Shown here: positions 1 to 5,701 of the stretch, one piece after another
Numbering within the stretch: position 1 is the first letter of the stretch
Layout of the letters: each line of letters begins with the position of its first letter
Source: CAZOSF01 sp964582415
Lineage (GTDB): Bacteria > Bacteroidota > Bacteroidia > Flavobacteriales > Flavobacteriaceae
Length of the DNA stretch: 5,701 bases
NCBI GenBank assembly: GCA_964582415.1
Contig: CAZOSF010000106.1
Span: 1 to 5,701 of the forward strand
Direction of reading: 5' to 3'
Made by a program: the position numbers and the translations under genes
Notes under the pieces: model-generated
The model's database searches: none
Told to the model about the DNA's origin: nothing
What the model saw: the letters and a program-made list of their open reading frames with translations, nothing else

Positions 1-104
1 ATGACAAAGAAAAAGGGGATTACAAGCAGTAGAATTCAATCTGTAGCATCTTTCCCTTGCGATTTTTGAATTTAGCCCTTATTTTTACTTCAAAGGAGAT
101 TGCT
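1..104 (+). other. Leader region upstream of the response regulator
   Basis: This stretch has no convincing gene. A 22-codon frame runs from an ATG at position 1 to a TGA at 67-69, but it has no visible start signal inside the window and no recognisable product; it could equally be the 3' end of a gene lying to the left. The sequence GATTTTTG at 61-68 differs in one base from the Bacteroidota -7 element TAnnTTTG, but I see no matching -33 TTTG at the right distance, so a promoter here is only a possibility. Confidence 0.4.
92..99 (+). promoter_or_regulatory. Shine-Dalgarno sequence of the response regulator
   Basis: AAAGGAGA lies just before the ATG at 105, with the GGAG core ending six bases before the start codon. 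This decides the start: the frame stays open back to a TTG at 57, but that codon has no such signal, and the residues it would add do not belong to a receiver domain. A strong Shine-Dalgarno is unusual for Bacteroidota and contrasts with the other two genes here, which lack one. Confidence 0.75.
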
Positions 105-719
105 ATGTCTGCCATTCGTGTATTGATTGTCGAAGATGATCCCATCATCACCGAAGACATGAAAGATATGCTTACCAATGTGAGCTATGAGGTGATAGGT
201 ACTGCCTACGACCTGGAAGCGGCATTGGAAGGTATCGATCGTCTACAACCGGATTTGGTACTCCTCGATATCAACCTCGAAGGAAATTTCGAAGGATTGG
301 CCATTGCCGAGCATATCAACAAGACCCGGAAAATCCCTTTTCTCTATATCACTTCGTATTCGGGAAAGGACATTATCGATAAGGCAAAGCAAACCCTTCC
401 CATGGGATATATCGTGAAACCTTTCAATGAACGGGAATTGTACTCCAGTATTGAAATCGCCCTGCACAATTTTTCCAAGTTTGTGGTACCTCTGGAACTA
501 AACCGGGATACCCTGAACAGCCGTATTGCGAATCCGCTTACGCAAAAGGAATTTGAAGTGCTGAAGGGATTGTACGATGGTAAAAACAATCAGCAATTGG
601 CAGACGAACAGTTTGTAAGTGTGAATACCATCAAAACCCATATCAAGAACGTGTATGAAAAGCTCAATACCCATACCCGTTCTGAAACTATGTCGCTGCT
701 GAACGACCTACTTCACTGA
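105..719 (+). CDS. LuxR/NarL-type DNA-binding response regulator
   Basis: This gene encodes a 204-residue cytoplasmic two-component response regulator that should bind DNA when phosphorylated. Residues 4-120 form a receiver domain: the acidic pair D11-D12 follows the first strand (VLIVEDD), the phosphoacceptor is D55 in LVLLDINL, T83 is the switch threonine in YITSYS, and K105 sits in the VKPF motif. Residues 145-204 form a LuxR/GerE helix-turn-helix, starting with LTQKEFEVL and with the recognition helix in VSVNTIKTHIKNVYEKL. All key residues are present and the length is normal for the family. The start at ATG 105 is supported by a good Shine-Dalgarno. It converges with, and overlaps by 12 bases, a sensor kinase gene on the other strand, which is its likely phosphodonor (inference from position). 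Its target genes cannot be read from the sequence. Confidence 0.93.
   Translation: MSAIRVLIVEDDPIITEDMKDMLTNVSYEVIGTAYDLEAALEGIDRLQPDLVLLDINLEGNFEGLAIAEHINKTRKIPFLYITSYSGKDIIDKAKQTLPMGYIVKPFNERELYSSIEIALHNFSKFVVPLELNRDTLNSRIANPLTQKEFEVLKGLYDGKNNQQLADEQFVSVNTIKTHIKNVYEKLNTHTRSETMSLLNDLLH
708..719. other. Convergent 3' overlap of regulator and kinase genes
   Basis: The regulator stop (TGA, 717-719, + strand) lies beyond the kinase stop (TAG on the - strand, 710-708), so the last codons of both genes are encoded on opposite strands of the same 12 bases. There is no room between them for a dedicated bidirectional terminator, and I see no hairpin followed by a T run, so each transcript probably extends antisense into the other gene. 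Confidence 0.9.
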
Positions 720-2642
720 TTTTTTTGGAATGGTAAGTACCACCTTGGTGCCTTCCTTGTTCTCCATGGTTACCTTGGCCTTCAGTTTTTGGCAAAGCGA
801 TTGAATCAGCCGTTGTCCGAAGGATTCATTTTTCTGCTTCTTACCCATCACGTGTTCGTAGCCCACCCCATTATCGGCCACGGTTAACTGGTACGCCTCT
901 TTATTTTCCTTCATGGTAATGGTAATGTGGGGTTGCTCTTTGAAAGAAGCAGGAAAGGCATGCTTGAGGGCGTTGGTCACCAATTCGTTTACGATGAGTC
1001 CGATGGGCACCACCGATTCTACCTCCATCACAATGGCATCGGCGTCAATGTGGGTGGTGATTTCACTTTCCGACTTATGGTAGGAATCAAAAACATGCTG
1101 TACCAATTCGGTAAAATAGGTTTGAAGGGGCACTTCGGTAAGTTCGTTCCCCGAATAGAGATTCTTGTGTAAGATGGCCATCGACTGTACTCGGTTCCTC
1201 CCGTTTTGCAATACTTCATAGGCTTTGGCGTCCGCTACGTATTTCGATTGCAAATTGAGCAAGCTGGAAATCATCTGCAGGTTGTTTTTCACCCGGTGGT
1301 GGGTTTCATGCAACAGCAGTTCCCGGTCTTTTAAGGCTTTGGTGATAATGCGATTCTTGGCCTTTATTTTTCGGTAGAGTTGGTAGAGGGCAATGGCAGC
1401 TATTAAGAATAGTACCAAGGCCACCACTGTCCAAATAAGGATGTTTTTAGAACGGGCGAGTTCACTTTCCGAAAAGTCGTTTTCCTGTTTCAGCAAGGCA
1501 ATCTTGGCATCGTTCTCTTGCTTTTCGTATTGGGCATCCTTTTCAGCGATAATTTCCAAGGATTCTTTCGAATAGATAGAATCGCTCAGTGTTTTATACT
1601 GTTTGAAATAGGCCAACGATTCTTTGTAATTTCCGCTTTTCTCATAGGCTTCCGATAGCAGTTCGGAAGCGGTTTGTTGCTGATACAAGGATTCATGCTC
1701 GTCGTATTTGAAGACATCCTTTAAATGCGATATGGCCTCTGGATAACGGCCCAATTTGATGAGGACTTCCCCCATGTTCAGTTTCGACTCACAGAGGTTG
1801 TAGGTGCTGCTGAGGTTTTCACGAATACGTAGGGCTTTTAGGTGTTCTTCAAGCGCCTCATCGAGTCGGCCCTGTTTCTGACGCAGGTAGCCGAGGAAGT
1901 CGTGATGGAAGCCCATTTCCCGGAGGGTAGGGAAGACTTGGTTATACGCCTTATGCCGCATCAGGTGCATTTCGGCCTTCTCAAAATCGCCCAAATCGGT
2001 ATAGAGCATCCCCAGATTGGCATTGGTATTGGCCATGCCCACACTATCATTTAGGGCTTCGTATTGTGCCAGGGCCAAATGGTAGCGCTCTTTTCCTTTC
2101 TCCACTTGGTCGATATTCATATAGAAACTCGCCAAGGAATTATTGATCCCCGCTTTTTGCTTGGGCGTACCCATCTTCTCGTAAATGGCCGCTACCTCCA
2201 AAAGATGGTTTTGTGCCACCACATTGTTTCCGAGGAAGGTATTCAGGGTACCGATAAAATGACCACTCTTGGCCATATTCAAGGAATCCTGATGGCGTTT
2301 GGCGTAGTTGTAGTTGTCTTGGTAATAACTCAGGGCCGAACTATAGTCCCCTTGCCAACGATGACTCGCAGCGAGGATGTATTGGGTACGCAATAGTTCT
2401 AGACTGTCTGTATGGGTATGGTATTCTTTCAGTAACTGATTGGCAATTTCTTCGGCTCTTTCCGGATGGCGTTGTACCAAATGCTCTCCCAACAAGAAAA
2501 GGGCTTCCTTTTTCTCGAGGAGGGGAGCCTCCTTTTGAAGGATCGTGCTGAGACTATCTTGATAGGCATCGGGTTGGGCATCTTGGGCCAACAACACGGG
2601 GAAGTGTACTATCAAAAGTAGTATGAAGAGAAGTCTTGGCAT
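708..2642 (-). CDS. TPR-containing membrane sensor histidine kinase (HisKA_2 family)
   Basis: This gene encodes a 644-residue sensor kinase. From the ATG at 2642 it begins with a signal peptide (MPRLLFILLLIVHFPVLLAQ), followed by about six or seven tetratricopeptide repeats over residues 50-360, with units such as LGMLYTDLGDFEKAEMHL. A charged probable coiled coil spans residues 360-398 and one membrane segment spans 401-423. The TPR part should therefore be periplasmic. The cytoplasmic part has a HisKA_2 dimerisation motif, HETHHRVKNNLQ, where the second of the paired histidines (H449, before Arg) is the likely phosphoacceptor. A HATPase_c domain follows with an N box (NELVTNALKHAF, around 553-563), a G1 box (VADNGVGYE, 588-596) and SFGQRLIQSL. 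It looks intact and active. A GTG at 2651 would add three residues, but it lies almost at the predicted transcript start, so I prefer 2642. Such kinases are common in Flavobacteriia; the ligand is unknown. The convergent response regulator is its likely partner. Confidence 0.92.
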   Translation of the reverse strand: MPRLLFILLLIVHFPVLLAQDAQPDAYQDSLSTILQKEAPLLEKKEALFLLGEHLVQRHPERAEEIANQLLKEYHTHTDSLELLRTQYILAASHRWQGDYSSALSYYQDNYNYAKRHQDSLNMAKSGHFIGTLNTFLGNNVVAQNHLLEVAAIYEKMGTPKQKAGINNSLASFYMNIDQVEKGKERYHLALAQYEALNDSVGMANTNANLGMLYTDLGDFEKAEMHLMRHKAYNQVFPTLREMGFHHDFLGYLRQKQGRLDEALEEHLKALRIRENLSSTYNLCESKLNMGEVLIKLGRYPEAISHLKDVFKYDEHESLYQQQTASELLSEAYEKSGNYKESLAYFKQYKTLSDSIYSKESLEIIAEKDAQYEKQENDAKIALLKQENDFSESELARSKNILIWTVVALVLFLIAAIALYQLYRKIKAKNRIITKALKDRELLLHETHHRVKNNLQMISSLLNLQSKYVADAKAYEVLQNGRNRVQSMAILHKNLYSGNELTEVPLQTYFTELVQHVFDSYHKSESEITTHIDADAIVMEVESVVPIGLIVNELVTNALKHAFPASFKEQPHITITMKENKEAYQLTVADNGVGYEHVMGKKQKNESFGQRLIQSLCQKLKAKVTMENKEGTKVVLTIPKKSVK

Positions 2643-2661
2643 GTAGTTCACTGTTCGGAAG

Positions 2662-2669
2662 CAAAGTTA
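2662..2669 (-). promoter_or_regulatory. Candidate -7 promoter element of the kinase gene
   Basis: Read on the - strand the sequence is TAACTTTG, an exact match to the Bacteroidota -7 consensus TAnnTTTG. It would start transcription around 2655-2657, leaving a leader of roughly 14 bases before the ATG at 2642, which argues against the GTG at 2651 as start codon. The nearest upstream TTTG on this strand (2699-2696) is 26 bases away, longer than the usual spacing of about 19-21, so the -33 element is weak or absent. Confidence 0.5.
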
Positions 2670-2802
2670 CGAAAGCACTTCATCTAAAAATCACCCAAAA
2701 GGATGAAATCGGTGTGGGTGCAAAATAAGAATTTTACCCCGTTGCTTTTTATGAGCAATACCAACCGATCCCAAATCGATACCCAGTTTATCTATTTCTG
2801 CA

Positions 2803-2835
2803 TTTGTTTTAAAAAATAAAACAGCGCTGCTTTTG
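2803..2835 (+). promoter_or_regulatory. Candidate promoter of the large surface-protein gene
   Basis: TTTG at 2803-2806 is followed after 21 bases by TGCTTTTG at 2828-2835, which matches the -7 consensus TAnnTTTG except for one base. Transcription would start near 2840 and give a leader of about 75 bases. A second near-match, TGTTTTTG at 2869-2876, has no suitably spaced TTTG. In AT-rich DNA such matches arise by chance, so this is tentative. Confidence 0.25.
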
Positions 2836-2916
2836 GTGTGGAATGAAGAGACCAGCATCCCCCTTGTGTGTTTTTGTTCTGAAAGATTAGTAAATGAATA
2901 AATAATCGAATCCCTA

Positions 2917-5701
2917 ATGAAGATTATGAAAAATTTGTACACCCTTTTATTGTTGTTGGCACTGTTGCCATTGAAGGCCCAGGTGGGTATTGGAAATACC
3001 GACCCCAAGGCTACCTTGGATATCAGTGCGTCTGATGTAGTAGCCCCGAGTCCGACCGACGGAATCCTCATTCCGCGTATCGATGAATTTCCCACCATCG
3101 ATCCTGGTGTCGACCAGGATGGTATGATGGTCTATGCAACGGGTAATGGTGCCCCTACGAAGGGCTTTTATTTTTGGGACAACGCCCTGGGAAGTTGGGT
3201 AGCTGCTATGGGTACCGATACGCGTAACACCCTCGATAGTGCTTATGATGAAGGAGGAGCAGGTGCAGGAAGGATCATTACGGCCGATAACGGGGCTTTG
3301 TTGGTGCAAGGGAACGATGGCTTTCAGAATACAGGAACGTATGGTTCGGGGGCGACCTTGACGCTCTCAGGGGCTGGGACCCGTATGTTTTTTTATCCGC
3401 GTAAAGCCGCGTTTAGAGCGGGGAATGTCACGGCTACCCAGTGGAATGACGCCAACATTGGGAATTATTCCATCGCTATGGGGCGAAGTACCACGGCTTC
3501 CAGCGATTATGATGTGGCCATAGGTTTTGGTTCCCTGGCTTCGGGTTCCTACAGTACAGCATTGGGGTGGGCCAACCAAGCGACCGGTGCCTATTCCTTT
3601 GCCATGGGACAGAATTCGTATGCTTCCGGTTGGTCGTCGACCATTTTAGGGAGGATCTCCGAAGCATCGGGTTCGCAATCGATGGGATTTGGACATAACC
3701 TTCTGGTTAGTGGAACACGAGCCATAGGAATAGGAAATTATTTGGAAGTCCCGTCGGGATATGAAATCGCCATGGGGTACAATGGGACCCTTTATACCCC
3801 CAATTCCACAGGGGGGATTGATGCGAATGACCGCCTCTTCAGTCTCGGAAATGGAACTAGTAGTTCGGCGAGAAGCAATGCTTTGACTATCTATAAAAGC
3901 GGACTCATGAACATCAACGATGCCTATAATATGCCATTGGCTGATGGGACGAGTGGACAGGTAATGACCACCGATGGTGCTGGAAATATCAGCTTCCAAA
4001 CACCCCCTGCAGGAAGTGATGATCAAATTATCGATGTGTTCAGCCTTTCCGGTACTACTTTAAATCTTTCCTTGGAGGATGACGGTGTTGCCACACAAAC
4101 AGTGGATTTGTCCTCCCTTCAGGATGGAACGGGCACAGACGACCAGATCATCGACGTGTTCAGCCTTTCGGGAACTACCTTGAACCTTTCCTTGGAAGAT
4201 GATGGCGTTGCCACACAAACGGTGGATTTATCCTCCCTTCAGGACGGAACAGGCACCGACGACCAAACCATTGATGTGTTCAGTCTTTCAGGAACCACTT
4301 TGAACCTTTCCCTGGAAGATGATGGTGTTGCTACACAAACTGTGGATTTGTCCTCCCTTCAGGATGGTACGGGGACAGACGACCAGACCATTGATGTTTT
4401 CAGCCTTTCGGGAACCACTTTGAACCTTTCCTTGGAAGATGATGGCGTTGCTACCCAAACAGTGGATTTGTCCTCCTTACAGGATGGCACGGGCACGGAC
4501 GACCAGAACCTTACTTCGGCTACCTTATCGGGAACCACCCTTTCCTTGGCTATAGAAAACGGAACGGGTACTTCTGTTAACCTGGCTGCCCTTCAGGATG
4601 GAACAGGAACCGACGACCAGACCATTGATGTGTTCAGCCTTTCAGGAACCACGTTGAATTTATCGTTAGAGGATGATGGGGTTGCTACCCAAACAGTGGA
4701 TTTATCTTCCCTTCAGGATGGAACGGGAACTGATGACCAGAACCTTACTTCGGCCACCTTATCGGGAACCACGCTTTCTTTGTCGATTGAAAACGGAACG
4801 GGTACTTCTGTTAACTTGGCTGCCCTTCAGGATGGAACGGGCACCGACGACCAGACCATTGATGTGTTCAGCCTTTCAGGAACCACCTTGAATCTATCGT
4901 TAGAGGATGATGGGGTTGCCACACAGACAGTGGATTTGTCCTCCTTACAGGATGGCACGGGCACGGACGACCAGAACCTTACTTCGGCTACCTTATCCGG
5001 AACCACCCTTTCCTTGGCTATAGAAAACGGAACAGGTACTTCTGTTAACTTGGCTGCCCTTCAGGATGGAACGGGCACCGACGACCAGACCATCGATGTG
5101 TTCAGTCTTTCGGGAACCACTTTGAACCTTTCCTTAGAAGATGACGGTGTTGCCACTCAGACGGTGGATCTTTCTTCCTTGGCGGTAGACAATACTACGG
5201 CGAGCAATGGACTCACGCTTAGTGGGGCAGATGTTCAATTGGGAGGCACCTTAACTTCGCCTACTACCATCACTCAAGATAACTTTAATCTCACCTTCGG
5301 CACCACGGGAACGGGCTATGTAAATATTGTTAACACTGGGGGAGTAGATCGCGGACTAAATATTGTAAAAAATGAAACCCTTGGTTCCAGTACGTATGGC
5401 GCGTATATCATTAAAAGCGGCAATGGTACCGGAAGAAGCCACGGAATTTACAGCAATTCGAACGGTACGGGGAATGGTAACCGCTATGGCATCTACAATT
5501 ATACAGGAGGTACCGGAACCGGTCAGAAGTATGGGGTTTTCAATGAAATTGAAACGACCGCAGCAGGGAATCAGTACGGTACCCGAAACTGGTTGCGCAG
5601 TTCGATCAGCGACGGACAGTTTGGTACCTTCAACAATATGGATAACGGTTCTACGGGCGCCCAGTATGGGGTGTATAATGGGATGCGTTCTACGGCCTCC
5701 T
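2917..5701 (+). CDS. Large secreted repeat protein, putative adhesin (3' end outside window)
   Basis: The frame is open from ATG 2917 to the window edge: 928 complete codons, no stop. Residues 1-22 are a signal peptide (cleavage after KA or KAQ). Next comes a module common in flavobacterial surface proteins, with VGIGNTDPKATLDIS at 23-37, ILIPRIDEF near 50, and GFYFWD. Residues 185-290 are 14-residue YadA-head-like repeats (SIAMG, DVAIG, STALG). Residues 337-360 hold YNMPLADGTSGQVMTTDGAG, another recurrent flavobacterial linker. Residues 368-755 are ten tandem A/B units, 756-826 a linker with NGLTLSGADVQLGG, and 827 onward 15-residue YG..N repeats. No cysteine is encoded in the visible part. 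An ATG at 2926 is an equally possible start that keeps the signal peptide; neither has a Shine-Dalgarno. The unseen C terminus decides how it is anchored: a T9SS sorting domain or an S74-type intramolecular chaperone are options. An adhesin or surface-fibre role is inferred from architecture; the exact function is unknown. Confidence 0.88.
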   Translation, partial: MKIMKNLYTLLLLLALLPLKAQVGIGNTDPKATLDISASDVVAPSPTDGILIPRIDEFPTIDPGVDQDGMMVYATGNGAPTKGFYFWDNALGSWVAAMGTDTRNTLDSAYDEGGAGAGRIITADNGALLVQGNDGFQNTGTYGSGATLTLSGAGTRMFFYPRKAAFRAGNVTATQWNDANIGNYSIAMGRSTTASSDYDVAIGFGSLASGSYSTALGWANQATGAYSFAMGQNSYASGWSSTILGRISEASGSQSMGFGHNLLVSGTRAIGIGNYLEVPSGYEIAMGYNGTLYTPNSTGGIDANDRLFSLGNGTSSSARSNALTIYKSGLMNINDAYNMPLADGTSGQVMTTDGAGNISFQTPPAGSDDQIIDVFSLSGTTLNLSLEDDGVATQTVDLSSLQDGTGTDDQIIDVFSLSGTTLNLSLEDDGVATQTVDLSSLQDGTGTDDQTIDVFSLSGTTLNLSLEDDGVATQTVDLSSLQDGTGTDDQTIDVFSLSGTTLNLSLEDDGVATQTVDLSSLQDGTGTDDQNLTSATLSGTTLSLAIENGTGTSVNLAALQDGTGTDDQTIDVFSLSGTTLNLSLEDDGVATQTVDLSSLQDGTGTDDQNLTSATLSGTTLSLSIENGTGTSVNLAALQDGTGTDDQTIDVFSLSGTTLNLSLEDDGVATQTVDLSSLQDGTGTDDQNLTSATLSGTTLSLAIENGTGTSVNLAALQDGTGTDDQTIDVFSLSGTTLNLSLEDDGVATQTVDLSSLAVDNTTASNGLTLSGADVQLGGTLTSPTTITQDNFNLTFGTTGTGYVNIVNTGGVDRGLNIVKNETLGSSTYGAYIIKSGNGTGRSHGIYSNSNGTGNGNRYGIYNYTGGTGTGQKYGVFNEIETTAAGNQYGTRNWLRSSISDGQFGTFNNMDNGSTGAQYGVYNGMRSTAS
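3469..3786 (+). repeat. 14-residue YadA-head-like coding repeats
   Basis: Seven consecutive 42-base units begin at 3469, 3511, 3553, 3595, 3637, 3679 and 3721, and an incomplete eighth begins at 3763. Each starts with a pattern like S-x-A-[MIL]-G and carries A-[ST]-G near residue 10-12, for example DVAIGFGSLASGSY and STALGWANQATGAY. This is the signature of the left-handed beta-roll head of YadA-type trimeric adhesins. Phase is kept at 14 residues without insertion; later units (SMGFG, AIGIG) drift from the consensus. DNA identity between units is low, so these repeats are old. Confidence 0.75.
4018..5181 (+). repeat. In-frame tandem array of 40- and 38-residue units (AAAABABABA)
   Basis: Type A (120 bases, starts DDQ[IT]IDVFSLSGTTL, ends LQDGTGT) occurs at 4018, 4138, 4258, 4378, 4612, 4846 and 5080; the last copy is cut at 34 residues (5181). 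Type B (114 bases, starts DDQNLTSATLSGTTL, ends LQDGTGT) occurs at 4498, 4732 and 4966. A and B share SGTTL, an acidic or asparagine turn, and the LQDGTGTDDQ junction, so they are homologous. Among the A copies only one residue differs (Ile in the first two, Thr after), apart from the truncated last copy; among B copies one differs (Ser for Ala in the middle copy). Most base differences are silent. The units are probably beta-rich stalk modules, and the Asp/Gly/Thr-rich junction could bind calcium (inference). Confidence 0.95.
4498..5181 (+). repeat. Higher-order 234-base B-A repeat
   Basis: Within the array the B and A units alternate as a composite repeat of 114 + 120 bases: 4498-4731, 4732-4965 and 4966-5181 (the last lacks the final 18 bases). 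The offset of 468 bases between 4459 and 4927 links two segments that match at 106 of 107 positions (4459-4565 against 4927-5033), closer than neighbouring copies match each other, indicating duplication of the composite unit. Confidence 0.85.
5395..5701 (+). repeat. 15-residue YG..N coding repeats
   Basis: Exactly phased 45-base units begin at 5395, 5440, 5485, 5530, 5575, 5620 and 5665, the last cut by the window edge. Each begins with an aromatic or His followed by Gly: YGAYI, HGIYS, YGIYN, YGVFN, YGTRN, FGTFN, YGVYN. A Gly usually lies two or three residues from the end of each unit (for example TGQK, AGNQ, DGQ, TGAQ). Regular aromatic-glycine spacing suggests a solenoid with one coil per repeat; the fold is inferred and I do not recognise a named family with certainty. 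Confidence 0.8.

Larger units (their letters stand above)
2643..2916. other. Divergent intergenic region between kinase and surface protein
   Basis: No gene is credible in these 274 bases. They are more AT-rich than the flanking genes and contain candidate promoter elements in both directions, listed separately. Position makes this a possible binding region for the neighbouring LuxR-type regulator, but I found no convincing inverted repeat that I would call an operator; the imperfect dyads I saw (for example AAAAT/ATTTT around 2722-2735) are short and AT-only. Confidence 0.5.

Noticed and set aside
1..69. A 22-codon frame starting with ATG at position 1
   Set aside because: It is too short to judge, has no visible start signal because the window begins there, and matches nothing I recognise; it may be the tail of a gene to the left.
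927..2396. Several + strand open frames of 60-110 codons opposite the kinase gene
   Set aside because: The - strand kinase frame is supported by TPR, membrane, HisKA_2 and ATPase motifs; the opposite frames are low-complexity shadows.
2692..2720. CACCC/GGGTG pairing as a possible terminator or operator hairpin
   Set aside because: The stem is five bases with a 19-base loop and no T run follows, so it is not distinguishable from chance.
2691..4026. Several - strand open frames of 60-135 codons opposite the surface gene
   Set aside because: They lie antisense to a long + strand frame with clear domains, have no recognisable motifs, and overlap each other; they are by-products of the repeat composition.
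4673..4891. A 72-codon + strand frame inside the repeat array
   Set aside because: It is an alternate-frame reading of the same repeats and shows no independent start signal or domain.
4018..5181. CRISPR-like or satellite repeat array
   Set aside because: The units are contiguous with no unique spacers, are multiples of three, and are translated in one open frame; they are protein-coding repeats.
4018..5181. Possible frameshift or pseudogene caused by repeat instability
   Set aside because: All ten units and the flanking linkers stay in one frame with no stop, so the gene is intact as far as it can be seen.

Overview
The window looks like chromosomal DNA from a member of the Bacteroidota, most likely a marine-type Flavobacteriaceae. 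The grounds are indirect: a TPR sensor kinase of the HisKA_2 type, a secreted protein beginning with the 'QVGIG...P.ATLDIS' module typical of flavobacterial surface proteins, a TAnnTTTG-type promoter element, and mostly absent Shine-Dalgarno sequences. No genus can be assigned from sequence alone.

Layout. Positions 1-104 hold only a leader with a good ribosome binding site. Positions 105-719 (+) encode a LuxR-type DNA-binding response regulator. Positions 708-2642 (-) encode its probable partner, a membrane sensor histidine kinase with a periplasmic TPR domain. The two genes converge and overlap by 12 bases. A 274-base intergenic region (2643-2916) separates the kinase from a divergently transcribed large gene on the + strand. 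That gene starts at 2917 and is still open at the window edge (928 complete codons, no stop). It encodes an exported, cysteine-free, strongly repetitive protein.

The large protein is the most striking content. In order it has a signal peptide, a flavobacterial N-terminal module, about eight 14-residue YadA-head-like repeats, a linker module, and ten tandem 40/38-residue units of two types in the order AAAABABABA. A second linker follows, then a series of exactly 15-residue repeats carrying a [YFH]G.[YF]N-like core, which runs off the end of the window. The A/B array is highly similar at DNA level and mosaic, which points to recent duplication and exchange between units.

How they may work together (inference): the kinase would sense a periplasmic or envelope cue through its TPR domain and phosphorylate the regulator. 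The regulator would then act on promoters, possibly including the shared intergenic region upstream of the surface protein. Nothing in the sequence proves this regulatory link. I see no RNA gene, insertion sequence, CRISPR array or phage integrase. I do not claim a new molecular system; the repeat architecture and its mosaic evolution are the points most worth following.
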